Positions 1 through 13,600 of a stretch of 64,000 bases of DNA are shown here, piece after piece. This DNA is from Sympetrum striolatum. Taxonomy: Eukaryota > Arthropoda > Insecta > Odonata > Libellulidae. The notes under the pieces were generated by a model. It made no database searches, was not told the origin of the DNA, and saw only the letters and a list, made by a program, of their open reading frames with translations. Every line of letters starts with the position of its first letter. The first letter of the stretch is position 1. A program made the position numbers and the translations under genes. The stretch lies in NCBI GenBank assembly GCA_947579665.1, contig OX388349.1:25886459-25950458 (forward strand). Direction: 5' to 3'.

Positions 1-1353
1 ATCTTTAAGAGGGGAATTTTGCTTCGGTGCATTCATCGTAAAAATAGTTACTAGTGGCTAGGTATTTAAAATTGCGCAATTTCATAATAAAATTGTAAGA
101 ATAGTTTTAGAATTCAAGACAGCTAAATTCGATATATTTAATATAAAAATTTATTGATCCTAATGTATGGCTTAAGTAAGTTAATTTGCAAGCAAATTGA
201 GTACGATGAGACGTATTAGATTTAATTGAAGGTTGTCATCATTAAGTCAATTTGGAAACGAACGTTCTTAAACAGTCTTTGGCAACAATAAATAACTGTA
301 TGAGATCAAATCTAAGTTTATAAGTATGGTAAGAGAGGTTATTATTGTATCTTTGTATTTTGCGTAGTGAGGAGAATTACAATAACATTTTCAGCTAAGA
401 ATATCCTCTACTTAGTTTATAATCTTCATGAGTTTTGTATTTCTTAGAATTGTAAAGGATCACTTGCATGCGTAAGATTCTCAGCTAGAGATACCTGCGC
501 AAACACATATTTTGTTTTGCTAACGTCATTATTAAACTGCTAGGATATGAAATTGCTCACATAAGCACCATGAAGATCAAGTATTGAGTTATTAATGAAT
601 GTCAAGAACTTGAATTCGCAGTCAAAGCCGGAAGAGCAAGCGCTTTCATTTATGTTTTGCCGTATATTCCATTGGATTTTTCTCCGATTTAATAAAATTA
701 TCTAAAATAAAACAAAAAAATCATCACGTAATTGATTCCAACCATTGGGTATCCTGACATATACAATGCGGTACACGGAATTTTATTTAGTATCATCTGT
801 ATATTTAACTATCCTTAAAATTTAGCTTAGGAGGCAATAAATGTCTAGTAAGTTTGCTTAAGCTTCCGATGCACAACAATAAATTAATAGATAATTTCAT
901 CAAATTCTATTATGGATGGAATAGGCTTTGAGATCATGAAATTACATTACTTACGTATAAATAAGTAAATAACAAAATAGTACGTACAGAACGCGTCGGT
1001 GATCAAAATGTTTATGAAATAACAAAAATAATTAATCGAAAAACGAAGTTGAATAACAGTTTTTTTAACTTTGGAACATAATATGAGGTATATTTGTTGA
1101 ATGAAATTTATTTTTTTTGCAGAGTTAAGATTATACAGGGTTTATAACGGAGGATTTGTAAGGAAACACATTGATTTGGAGTATTGAGCTTTATGAGATA
1201 TTGATTGGGTAGTTCATAACTTAAACCATCGCTAATACTATAAGGTTGGGAAAATATTACAAAATTATTTAGGTTTGGTTTGGCAACAAATGTCTTCAAC
1301 GCCATGCTTATTAAATAAATTTGAGAATTAATTTAATATTTCTTACTTTACAG
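1..1353. other. AT-rich noncoding DNA, no gene seen
   Basis: This stretch is AT-rich with stops in all frames. The only longer frame (minus strand, 1108-1305) has no recognisable motif. I see no RNA gene, TIR or long repeat. A good polypyrimidine-CAG acceptor at 1339-1353 ends the segment and starts the first exon candidate. Confidence 0.5.
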
Positions 1354-1400
1354 ATATCGCCGAAGTTATTTTTCCGTTGACTCGATTTCTTTTGCCGAAG
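1354..1400 (+). CDS. Candidate internal exon A, unknown gene
   Basis: Seen: a pyrimidine-rich tract ending in CAG precedes position 1354, and GAAG is followed by the weak donor gtagag at 1401 (a second weak donor, gtatat, is at 1407). With one leading base the segment reads YRRSYFSVDSISFAE plus one extra base, so it enters in phase 2 and leaves in phase 1. That exit phase fits the candidate exon at 3276. If the donors are not used, the frame stays open to a stop at about 1451. A second frame also stays open, to about 1503, so this could instead be a terminal exon or chance. No family is recognised. The call is weak because it rests only on splice-like signals and phase. Confidence 0.15.
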
Positions 1401-3275
1401 GTAGAGGTATATTCTGGACTGCTGAAGTCACCAAAGGCTTCCCGGGTTACTAAATCGGTTAGTGTAAAAGAAGTCCTGTTTCAGCTAGATGATGAAGGAT
1501 GAACCTTCATAATTCACAGTAAGGAGCTATAACAGATTTTGTCTGCGTTTTCTATGATCCAGAAAATTTTGATCAGCAAATGATTGAGTTATGCTTTTAA
1601 AAGTTTTTTACTCTTAAGAAACATTCTTTGTAATACTAGTGCGTGGATTTTGCAATTTTAAGAGAGGTGTTGGAACAAAATGAAAAACACGGACACATAC
1701 ATTTTATATTTCCTACTATAGTAGAAAACATAAATTTGCCAATTTCTTTTTTTCATATCATGTAAGAGAGATATCATTAATGAGATATTTCGGGAAAGTG
1801 TTTATCTTTTTATGTTCCTCTCCTTTCAGAATTTAATCGAAAACTTTCTGCTATGCCTCTTTAAAATGTAATATAATTCATGCGGAATACTTCTTTGGAA
1901 ATTTCTTAGGATAAAAGTGATTCTTCTTTCATATTATTTGTTGATTTATCTGGAGATACTCCATATTTGTGTCTGATGAACAATGTTTCTTTTTCTTGTT
2001 ACATTACGTCAAAAAATCTGCATTATTTTATGATATATCAAACATATTATTTAAAATAATAATGAAAAATTGAATTGCATCTTCGATGCACAGAAAATTA
2101 TGTTAATATTATCAAACTTGAAATAGGTGAAATTTCGAGGAAATTGTAAAAATAAGAAACACTAAATTCTTCAAAGCTCTGATCAGTAAAACGTACCTTA
2201 CAACCAAGTTAAAGCATTAACATCTACTCATTCGATATGTTATATTCTTTTATTCCTTGCGAGTAGAATATTATCAATCGCTGTCCGTCTTGTTTTGGAT
2301 GTATGTTTTGTGGACAACAAGAATATGTTTTCGGAACCGCACTGAATTAGCCTCTCTAATATCCTGAGGAAAAAAAGACACAAGGCAGTTTCTGCTTCGA
2401 TTATGCGAATTATTATCTGTTCATGCGATTACTCTCCTGTAAGGTTGATACTTCTCGGAGTTCGCGTTCGCTATTGACAGGAACTAGAATTTCGTATTCT
2501 TCGTCTATGAGTTCTGTTCCAATGAACCTTTCGATTTTAATGCTTCCTTCCTCCCAGTAATTCTCAAATTGGCTTCATTGGAAAGGCCTTACTTACTTGA
2601 GCAACTAAAAATTAACTGACACATAAAATTTTCCATGAATCTTGCCATTTACAATCTTTTCGCCAAAAATCATATATCTTGCTGCGTACTTCCGCGATTA
2701 TCCCTTGCCAATACATTTCCGCGTAGAAAATTCTCCCATTCCCTCTTTTACATGCTCAATCCTTTCGCATTCCTTCCTCCACTCTCATCTTCGAATCGCA
2801 TTAAAATATTTTCCATCCAAGCTTATTCTTTCTCCTCTCGAATGCCAATATGGCGTTTGTTCCAGTAGTTTATAAATGAGGTAGAATCCTCGTAATAGGT
2901 CATGAATATATTGAATTATTTAGTTGATACATTTATTTGTGGGAGGAGGGCTTTTTCCTTAGAATTAAATTATGCATACAAATTCAAACCTATTGCTAGA
3001 GTGATATAAAAGAGTGATTGTTTAATCTATCAGGATAGCTTCATTGTAGGCGATGGTTGTATTCAGTGAATGAAAAAGAAATGTGTTTTCCAGCTGTAGA
3101 TCTTTTTCATTGTACATTGCGATTTTTTACATACACCTTAAAAGGTTCCCCATATATATTTCTATTTATTTATGGTATATTATCATTTATGGCAGATTAA
3201 GTCGAAGAAAGGACTTTTCAGTCATTACCTCTTCTCAATAAATATCTTATGACATGCTCAAAAATATTTTTACAG

Positions 3276-3333
3276 CTTTGCACAATGTAGTCGCCTTTGC
3301 GTCTGGAAGCGCACTATATGGAACTTTACTGAG
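3276..3333 (+). CDS. Candidate internal exon B, unknown gene
   Basis: Seen: an acceptor (atatttttacag) immediately upstream and a strong donor (GAG followed by gtaaga) immediately downstream of a 58 nt segment. With two leading bases it encodes LHNVVAFASGSALYGTLL, a hydrophobic stretch that would suit part of a membrane segment, and leaves two bases. It therefore enters in phase 1 and exits in phase 2. Both phases agree with candidate exons A and C. One other frame is also open, so openness alone proves little. No family is recognised. The inference is that this is the best-bounded exon-like segment in the window. Confidence 0.22.
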
Positions 3334-5022
3334 GTAAGAATAAAATGTATTGGATTGAAAGTAGTGCTTCAATCAATTATGTTTACATTTTTTTTTCACC
3401 GCGCTCTGCCATAAGACGTTTGGCAGAGGGGGATCATAGCTGATGATTAGCCATTAAATTTCATCGAGACATAATTATTGCAATATTACCTATACAATTA
3501 TTACGTTCAACAAATATAGAGCTGATTGCTCAAATAAAACATTTGTTAAAGGAAACTGTAAACGGGTTTAGTGCCTCTATAAATATTCGAAAAAATTGAA
3601 GGGCAAATTTTTATGCGTTACCTTGTGGAAAGCCAAAGCTAAGAAGGAACAAACAGTAACTTCCATCATTTTTTTTTCAACTGTTTATCGGAGTAGCATT
3701 TTTGAGTAATGTTACTCTAAATAAGCTCTTCTGTGCATTTAAAAACTGATATTATTGAGACTGCCTGTACTCTGCTTTATTGAGTCACATTTCGAAAGAA
3801 GACCTCTGCAAGTGAATTATTATAAATCAGTCCCCCGACATAAGATTAAAGAGCTTGATTAAATACTATTTGTTTATGCCTTCTGCAAAGAGCTTTGAAA
3901 ATAATCATCTTTCGGACGGGCATTTTAGATAGCAATCCAATTACAGAAGGAAACAGAAACTGACGATCGGTTTCGGGAATTCTTCTTTACAGACTATACA
4001 GGCTGTTTTAAAACGAATATCAAGGTTTCAAGACGTTTTTATATTTATAACATTAAATTTACAACATAAATAATACTACTAATAATTATTTCATCTAATT
4101 AGCATTAATGAAGTCAATAAAAATAATATTATCATAGAGTAACTATACTATATGATATTATTTATAAAGGCTTCGTTCCTTTCCGGCGAATATGATGAAT
4201 ATATTCTTATCGGGTTCTCAGCCATGTTGAATTGTTGATTACCTCCAAAACGTCGAAGGTATTTATAATTATTATGTATTTAAGTTAAGTTGAATAAATG
4301 CTATGAATCCTTGAAACCCCGACATTCATTTTGAATCATCTAGTACACAAAAAGAAGACAGAAGTGAGTAGCGGAGAGAGAGGTTGAGCAATATAAACAA
4401 GGGAATAGGAGAAATATTTTCCCAAGGAAAGGTATTCGCAGGGGGTGAATGGGGGACGAGGTAAGCAGGAAAGTACAGCCCTAAGCAAGGATTTTCGGAA
4501 AATATACACTTCAGGTGATGGTGTATCTTAAGTGGGTTTAGCGGGTCAAGTCTCTTTTTTGCCAGTGTTAAGAAAACCGTGGAGTAGGAACTGTTATTTT
4601 ATTTGAGAATGGTGTCGAAAAGAGAATTTTCCGATTTCCTTAAAAGGTATCTCCATTTTTTCTGCGCGTTTATGAAAATTTCTGTGGTTTATTAATGCAG
4701 TATGCATTCCAATAGTTACAATATAATCTATAGTCACCGGATTTTCTCTGTAAGGTCTCGGTCATTGCAAAGAAGAGAGTGGAAATTGATTTTCCATTAA
4801 AATTAGAGAGGAACATTTTCTCTAAAAATTTATTTTAAAATAATAGTTTATTATTTAATAATACTAATTTATTCAAATTTTTAAACGTTTATGCAATGGA
4901 GACCTTGGACAATCAAATCTTCCTCCTACTGCATTGAGCTCTGCAAAGGAAACCAAATAAACATGTGATTCTATATGTCTGAATCCTGTTTCTCCGCATA
5001 ATATTAAGACTGCCTCCTCTAG

Positions 5023-5196
5023 GAGAAAAGAGCGTGACGTAATGCGGGATAAATTTCTTCGCAAGCACCGTATCTTTTCATGGCGCTTGGATAGAACAAA
5101 GCGGATATTTCCCAGACCTCGGCTTCTCCTTGGAGTTGCAATCCAACGAAATAGCAGAGCGAGGATACTCAAGTCAGCGGAAACTGATATTCGCGA
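5023..5196 (+). CDS. Candidate internal exon C, unknown gene
   Basis: Seen: the acceptor actgcctcctctag precedes 5023 and a consensus donor (gtaagt) follows 5196. With one leading base, 57 codons are open and end with two extra bases, so entry is phase 2 and exit is phase 2. Entry matches candidate exon B. The product is strongly basic (it begins RKERDVMRDKFLRKHR) and resembles no domain I know. The opposite strand is also open for 113 codons here, so local base composition may explain both. This could equally be a GC-richer noncoding patch. Confidence 0.18.
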
Positions 5197-7297
5197 GTAA
5201 GTTAAGAATGGCAATAAAACATATCAATTTTGTGTCGCGACAAAATTAATGTCGGTTGAAATGGTATTGGGCGAAATCTTCCACATATGGCTCACTAGTT
5301 TGGGGAGAAAGGTTTTCCTCACCTGAGTAAAAATAGCGTTTCATTCCCTAAACCTATGGATCTCTTCATTCAACGAAAACTGTGGTTATCCACTACGATT
5401 ATTGATTCCAGTGTAATCGGGTTTGCAGATAATGACGGAGAAATAATTTAAGAAAAGGGTTTATTTAGCATTTTTAGAATTGCTCCAACAGTTGACTTCA
5501 TTTCGAGCATCTGGGCCCAAAATGGGATTGGGATTCGAAGCCGCTTTCACTAATGGAGATTGCACTACCAACTTGGCGATCTTTGAGCCCTCCCTCTAAC
5601 AATAACACGTTGCTGGAGTATTATAGTTATCCAAGAAACAAAGTATTTAAAATTTTAAATTTGACTACTTCTTATAGATTTCAATCTTACGAGCATCATA
5701 TGATACATTTTTATAATCGATTCGATTAATATATCAGACATTTTTCGAGTCAAATTTAATTATTAGCTTGGTTTAAAAATTTAATCGTTTACTAAGGGGT
5801 TATACCCTAACGTAGAAGTTGAAAAGCTATCAAAGAAACTTGCTTAAGCTCTTCGTTGGTATTCATCTTGTTGATGATTGAGTTTGCGTTAATTCATGAG
5901 CGATAGACGCGTCGAACTTGTATGACGAGACGAAGATTGATGACTGCTTAGATATCACCTTACAAGACCACACTTTGTTTTATAAGAATGACAAATTAAG
6001 TCAAAATCAGCAGATAATAGAAGAGGAGATTATCTAGAGAAAACTTTAAATTTCAAGTTTAACGAATATTTCCATCGCATGAAATAATATCCAATAATTG
6101 CAGTACTTCTCAGCTAGCCTTTAAACACTGCTTTATATTGTAAGTTAACTGTCTGTTATATGCGTTTTGTATATAATTATCGTGTTAGTTTAATAATGAT
6201 TTATCTTCTATTATAATAGTTGTATTCATATTTCAACTGATGATTCTTACTATTCATTCATTAATCAACAAATCAACCATTAAATAATGCTTCGTTATGC
6301 TACACTTTTATTTTGATTCACCTATTACTCACAAATTAATGATAATAATTAGTAAGTGAATGGTGATCTTTGAACCTCGTGTAATTATTTTTTTATCATA
6401 TTATCCTGGATCAACGATTTACGGTTAATTTTCTTCTAATATTATCTCTTAGTTAACTAAAACTCTTTCGCAATCTTAAAACCATTATTTGCATGATGGA
6501 TTCTTCCCTGAATTAAGAATTTAAACACTTTTTGCTTTCTCATTCTTTTATTGTCGATGAATTTAATAAATTGGTCCACCTTTATGATAGCTGTTTTTTG
6601 GATTTTTCATATCAAATGAAAAGTTGATTTTTATTAGTTAAAATTGGAATAATAAATTAAAGTTTTGAGAGGATCTCAATTCAAGTAATTTCGTGTTTTT
6701 GTTTTCATTTTTCTTGGTGTGCGTTAGTGAGGGAATATTGTTGTTATAGCAAATCGTATGTTAATACAGGTGGGGCGGGAGGTGAAGTAATATGTAGTAC
6801 ACATTTTCGCTTACATTTTTCTGTTTCTTTGAATTTTGGTCTGCTCTCGTTCAATTCTAATAGTTCCCCATCAACTTGTGATTTTACTGTTTAGAAGACC
6901 TTTTTTGTTTCGCGCTCCTTCGAAGGAAGCAAATTTCTCAACACTAGAAGGTGGTCCATTGACCACTTCTCAGCTTTATACTTAAGAATTTTTTTAAGTT
7001 CTACATTTTTCAATTTTTTTAAGCTCTTTGACTTTTGTTATACTATCCCAAAATTAATGAGAGTAAATTGAAATTTCGCTAACTGATGATATAAATGATG
7101 ATTGCAAGTGGTCTTCACCCTCCACTTTCGTGCAAATGGTCACAATGATTGCACGGTGATTCAAATTCCCGCCGAAGTGCCGATGAAAATTGAGCTGTTA
7201 ACGTTATATTCAAAGGAGGGGGACACGGATAAACCTCATAAGATTATGTTGAATTGCTTCACCAAGACTATGAATGTTTGAAAAGATATCGATAACC

Positions 7298-7620
7298 TTC
7301 TAGATCAGAGGTTTCTAACTTTTTTAATAATCAGCACACCCTTCAATTTGAAAATAAGCTCTCGCACTTCCCTTAAAAGTGTTATCTATTGTTATACTTA
7401 GAAAAATAAACTTATTACAAGATAATTTATACATTGAATAAACAAATTAATAAATTCACAAATACTATATTACTGCATATAAAACAATTTCTTCATGTTT
7501 AATGAGTAGGTTACTCTCAGTTTTCTTAAACATTTTAGAAAAATCTCTAGCATCTATGTAATTGCTCTCTTGCACCCAAAGGGGTTTCCTCACCCTGGGA
7601 TAGGAACCATTGCTCTAGAT
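7298..7620. mobile_element. hAT-like MITE with 8 bp target duplication
   Basis: The element runs from 7306 to 7612 (307 bp). The left end reads CAGAGGTTTCTAAC and the right end, on the opposite strand, reads CAATGGTTCCTATCC. These are imperfect TIRs of the CAGNGGTTCT type common in hAT transposons. The flanks are 8 bp near-duplicates, TTCTAGAT at 7298-7305 and CTCTAGAT at 7613-7620, with 7 of 8 matching, and 8 bp is the length expected for hAT. The interior is AT-rich and has no transposase frame, so this is a non-autonomous remnant. Confidence 0.7.
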
Positions 7621-10600
7621 TCAAGAATAGGTGTATTAGCGTAGCCGTATAAGTATTAACTCTCCATCTCTTTTGGGGATTTTCTACACCCCAGGGAAAT
7701 CTTCTCCCATCTTTCGGCGCTCTTCGGACAAGGAATGGAACCCGCGAAACCACCTTCCTTGGGCAGGGGCCAAATGCATTAGAATCGAGAGGATTCGGAT
7801 GCAAAGGAAAATAAATTACACAATTTTACTGTAGAGAATTCCGTTCATGTGGGTGTCGTTGCAAGAGGAACCAGATTCATTTCCTCGGAAAATATACTTT
7901 TGTAACTAAGGCTTTTTGATCCGGGAAATGTAAATGCGATGTCTGAGGAGATTCCATCTTGCTCCACGTCAATTTCAATCCCAGCGTAAGAATCTCTCAC
8001 ACAATGAATCCTCGAGGTGAAAGCCATGGAAATTGCGTGGAATCCAGAATATTTTTGGGAGTTTTCTGCTATCCTAGATTTTAAATTGTTTCCTTTGAAA
8101 GGTAGATTTTAGATTTAAATACATACCCCACGAGCCACGAGTGGCGTAAGGTACGGGGTAAAAGTAATAGGTGCAAGATACAAAATATATATTTTTATAG
8201 GTATATTTAATTCTCACTTATACTTAGACGAGAAAATAATCCAAAGCAAATATAACAAATCAATTTAAGTAGAATTTTATGCTTTAGGTATAGTTCGGTG
8301 GTTAAAAGTATTACGAAATCAAACGTGCTAAATCACTTGGCTATTCGGGAGCCCTTGTCGGATATATTCGTAGAAGCTGGATTTTTTTCTCGATTTGACC
8401 GCTGTTAATTCTCCTGCAATGTAAATAAATGCAATATCCTCGAATAATGAATTGTTGAATTGTTGGAATTTGGTAATTCTTTTCCTTCATATGCCTTGCT
8501 TACTTTACAAAATATAGAGTGGAATGAAAGGACGATGAAGAAAGGATAAATCAAATTTGTTTCCAAAAAATACTCTATGATGCAAGGTTTCAGAATGCTC
8601 TGATATACAGGACAATCCAAATATTCTTTCAATATTTACATAAAGAATTGAATGTAGTCATAAGAAGAATCAACATAATCGATGAATTGTCATCCGCATT
8701 AATAATCTGCAAATAATGGTCCTGCGATGTAATCGGCTCATGGTCTTCTGATTCTTCTAACCGGTAGACAGTACTTAATTTTTGTGAAAATTGTTGTATT
8801 AAGTATGATGTTCCACTAAATTCCATTTAAAATTACCAAATATTATCTTCATTCCCGAATGCTTGCCGTTTAACTATTAGAAGGTACTGCATGTCCTATA
8901 CAGCATATCTTTTGTCGGTTATTTCTGCATATAGAGCATGTAAACATGAAAATCGGAAGCGTAGTCTTGGAACGCAATCACCAGATTTTTCTCGCATTTC
9001 GCTTTCATTCCTCTCATCGAGAAGGGCAATGAATTTCCTCTTTGGCCGAATCCTGCCTTTTTAAGAAGCACTCGGTTACATGCTAATTTTCCATATAAAA
9101 CTGGGGTTGGCTATAAAAGAGGAAGAGAGAGAGAGAGTTTAGCGAAGATACAGAAACAGCTGTGGGCATGAGGGTTGGTTGGGGATGGTGGAAATGAATT
9201 TAGGCGTGAAAAAGTAATTGGGAGAGGGTTTTGGAAAGGGGTGGAGGGATTCAGGGAGGGAGAAGGAGGGAGCACAAACATGCCGAAATGCAAACAGCCG
9301 TTCTCACCCGCGGTTGGGATTCTCCAGCTTCGTTGAACACGGCTTCATCAAAATGGCGGCCATTTGCATGAGGGGAAGAATTCGTTTTGTTTGCTTTCGT
9401 GGGTAAAATAGCAGAGTTTTAATCGTGACGGAATCATTTGATCATTTTTAGGATAGCCTCCTGTTGGAAAATCTTGATACGACCTTTAGTATATATTTAC
9501 TTATATATTTATCCTTTTATTTATTTATATGTATTTATATCCATGCATATCTATAGTCACCCTTGAATTTGTATTCTAATTGCCCTGATTCTCCACGCAT
9601 ATGTGTGTAAGATTGAAATTCCACGCTCATCGAGTGTCAGACCGACTCCCATTTCTACTTTAGGCGCCGGTAAAAACTCAGAGGAAAACAATTCGTGAGT
9701 GAAACTACTCGCAAACAGATATAGCGTCGCATTCATCCGTCTTGTTTCTATTGAATTTTTTGCCATTGTCTCCCCCAATGAGGTCAAGTCATATCTGTTG
9801 TGGCGCTACAGCACGTGTACTTGAGCAACTACTGGAACTTAGTTGGACTACTACTAGTCTACTGGACTGTAATGGCTTTCTCAGGTTCTCTATTTACTAC
9901 CTAGACTTCGCCATTCCGAGCACGATTCCGATATAAGGGGTTTGGGATGGAGACATGCGAAGCACAGCCAAATATTTCGTGAGGATTGGAGATGTCTTCT
10001 TCAAGCGATATTTTGCCAGGGATAGGTTTCACGAATGGAAGTTGTTTTTTTCCATTCTCATATGAGATTTAATGCAAATAAGCTATCTTGTTGTTATCCG
10101 CATTCTTTAAATTCAATGTACCCTTTTAAGAGTTCAAATCCCATCTTTGAGGAGAGAGGCAAATTTTCGGGTATCATAATAAAATCCGTAGATATCTTTG
10201 TCATTCATTAACACGATGCCAAGAGAAAAGAAACAGTGTAACTATTTACAAATGTACATCTAAATCAATAACACAATAACAGCCCATATCATGACGCCTG
10301 TCTCAATGCAGTATATACAGATTTTTATCCTTTCCATTGATTTTGCGTACTAAAATCTTTATATATACCTACTTTTTTATATATAGGGTATCCCAAAATG
10401 AACTAATAACCCTAAGCTCAGGGGTAGAGTTCCTTCTTGGCTACCCAAATCACCCAAATTTGTGTGTTCGCTTCTTATTTGTTTTCGAGTTACAATTTTT
10501 TTCATATATAATCGTGATTTTTAGGCCTTTTTGTCATGGAAATGTAAGTAATTAGATAAAGAGTTTATTTTTTCACTATTAAAAATGAATTGTTGCTACA

Positions 10601-13600
10601 ACCATCGCAAAAACATTTGTTGTTATAGCTGCATCAATTCAGTCAGAATATAACTTCAGACTTCAAAAAATTGTAACATCATGAATTTGATAAAATTCTT
10701 TGAGGCTAATTTAAAAAAAAGTCACATAAGAAATTTTTGGTTTGTGTATTAGTTCATCAACTATTTACCTCAAAAATTTTACTGAGCTTCCTTTATAGCA
10801 ACATACTTAACATTAGATTTAAAATATAGTCAGTCGAATATTCTCCGTTTTAACAGACGAGTTTAAACCTCATTGTAACTCAAATTGTTGTTATGTTATG
10901 TTCAATTATCCCAACTACAAAATATTTTTCTAATTGGCATTGTAAGGCATGCTCCGGCGCAGCGGTAGGAAAAGTTACCCCTTCCCCCTCGTTATTAGGC
11001 GAATTCAACAACAATATCCCTTGCTAGTATTACAATGTAAGGAATTGTTGGGAAATTCCCGATGAAAGCCATGATAGCGGCTTAGTATTCAGAATGAATT
11101 TGTAGCGTTTTTAATAAATAGGAATCAAATAAATAGTAGTATAATAAAGTAAATGAAAAAGCGAGAGCCGCTGCGCTGTGCAAGTTTCGCGCAATATTAA
11201 TATCCTCTTGATAGAACACATGACCCTAAGGAAACGTGAATCAACTGTTGCTTTAAAATATTAAATTTATTAAGAAACCTGAATCGGAAAGGCTGAGAAT
11301 CTGTTTACTTTGAGCGATCAATACATTTTCATTTAATTTATTATTCACAGAAGAGTGCACAAAAAGAATTATTACATTACCCAACTGAGTGTTACGTGTG
11401 CTAATAAAAGCAGAATTGTTTCTGCTGAAGTTAATAATTGATTTTAATTTAAGGCATATAGAGGAAATTTCATCAGGCTCTCGAGTGGATTTTAGATGAA
11501 GAATGTTGAATCGATTAACGTTACAAGATTATATTCTCTTACCTCTGAGATTTCGTGTCTCAAAAAGACGGTTGACTCGCACTTGATGTTTGTAATGTAT
11601 TCGATTATTTTTGTCATTTGATTTAGTTAGGATAGGGTGTCTCGACATAATTGAAATCCGTCACCAAGGCCTAAATAACCATTTGGCGTATTATTCTAAG
11701 TAAGTTAGGGTGTTATTTCCTCATCTCTCTATGAGCTTTTGAAGCATTACTTAAATAAGTAGGCTAAAACCGCCGCTCATTATCTTGAAAATCATTCTTA
11801 ATTTAATTTTTTTTTCAATGTTGTCAATATGAATCCATCCTAATTAGTAGACGCCATTCATTATTTAAGCAGAAGCTGTAAATTGATTCTAAATTATTTA
11901 GCTGGGACTCTGTGGAAAGATATTCTGAGGCAGAAAGAAAAATTTGGTGTGGATATTACCAAGTTTTTCTTTACTGCCTCAGAAACACTAACAGCTGAAA
12001 AGTTTTATCTCTACGGATTGTTATGGCTTTCTCAGACTTTTTTATTTTATATTATGAAAAAATCCAGCACGGGTATAGAGAGTCTAAACAAAACAGCACC
12101 GAAATAAGATGAGAATTTTTAAAATTCGAATTTTAATACTTTGAATCAGGATTAACTTTGCCGTTCAACATCTAAATTTTCGCTGCGATAAGTTACAAAA
12201 ATTAATCTGGACTTCACGCCAGCTGACTATTACACCTTTTTTCTATGGCAGCCTGGTCCTGTAAATTTACCCCTAACAAAACTCTTCCACAGGTCAAGAT
12301 TATATTACCATCTACAAAATAACCAAGATTATTTTGAATAATATACATAATCAGGTTAAAACATTTCTGACTGTAGTTTCTATCAACCTCCAACATGGCT
12401 TCACTAGTTTTCACTAACCTATCCTCGCAAGTGTTCCACCGAGCTTAGGAGGAAGAGATGCCCACATGTGCCTAAACTCGCTAATAATGGTATATACTAA
12501 CTAACTAAACAAGTAGGTGAAAGAGCCTCCATGGACTTCATATAACCCTAATGAATTAATATGCTGCATTTGATACGTCATAAATACCATTTGAAAGATC
12601 GAGGGAGACACCCATTTTATTGAGGAAGAATATTCCGTTTCTAATATTTGATTTACAATCAGCCATTATTTTTGCAGCAATTATGTTTCACGGTTATAAA
12701 CGAATTGGCAGATTCGCAATAGAGTTATATCTCTGAAAATATGGCCCTCAAAGTATGTGGCATCAAAATGAGTGTGTATTTTCTCTTAAGGCCCATTACT
12801 TTAACCAATCGAAACTCCCATTTGTTCATTTTTTCCATTTCTTCCGAAGCTCTTTCTTCCTGTCTCTTCGGCGTCATTTGTTCCTAATTCTATTTCTGTC
12901 TCCTTAAATGGAAAATGCCCACCGAAGACCTTTTTAATTTAAAACCCCCTCTCGATGTCGTCCTAGAGGATGCTCCTCTGAACGGAAGGAAAAAGAGGCG
13001 CTTCCTCTCCTTTTGGAAGAATGAGACTATTTTAGGAGAAAGAGAAAGGAAATTGTTATATTCGTACGAGATATTTTCGACATTTTTCTCTTCCTTCCTT
13101 TGCGTGTTTAAAACCTGTTTTACTCATATCTTTGTGTCTAGACGTCAGGATTAACCCCATTCATTCCTTTGAAAAAACTGAGCTACAAATAATTCACCTT
13201 ATCATTGATGTAATGCATAAAAAAAAACAGTTTTAAAAGGGCGACTGTTGAGTTAGTCGGAAGAATGATAAAAAGTGCTACTCTTTATGCCTCTGCTTAC
13301 CTGGGCTTTATAAATAATGTTGAATAAATTTTAAATAATTAGTAAAGCGTTAGTCGTATTCTTCACTAACTAGCGTTTCCATTAATCAGGAATTTATTCA
13401 AATGCTCTTTTAAATAAAACGTGACGGGTAACTGAGAGTATCAAAAAACTCTCCCTGTCTCCCTGTCTCCCTATATACTCATTAGAAGAGAGGTCTGTTA
13501 ATTGATCGTCAAGAGATTGGTTACATTATTGTTTATAAACCGAAGTGTTCATATGAAATACAGAAGATTATTGTTTGGTAAAATACAACGTTTTTCACTA

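Larger units (their letters stand above)
1401..7297. other. AT-rich noncoding DNA between candidate exons
   Basis: Apart from the two exon candidates at 3276-3333 and 5023-5196 nothing is recognised. An 8 bp stem (CTCTGCCA with TGGCAGAG) lies at 3404-3428. The 2635-2875 frames overlap on one strand and look like chance. The 113-codon minus frame at 4873-5214 lies antisense to candidate exon C, in a locally GC-richer patch, and has no recognisable domain. Confidence 0.4.

Noticed and set aside
10384..10430. TATAGGGTATCCCAAAATG, resembling mariner-type TIR starts
   Set aside because: No inverted partner end or TA-bounded unit was found within several kb. The same applies to TACAGGGTGCGG at 22643.
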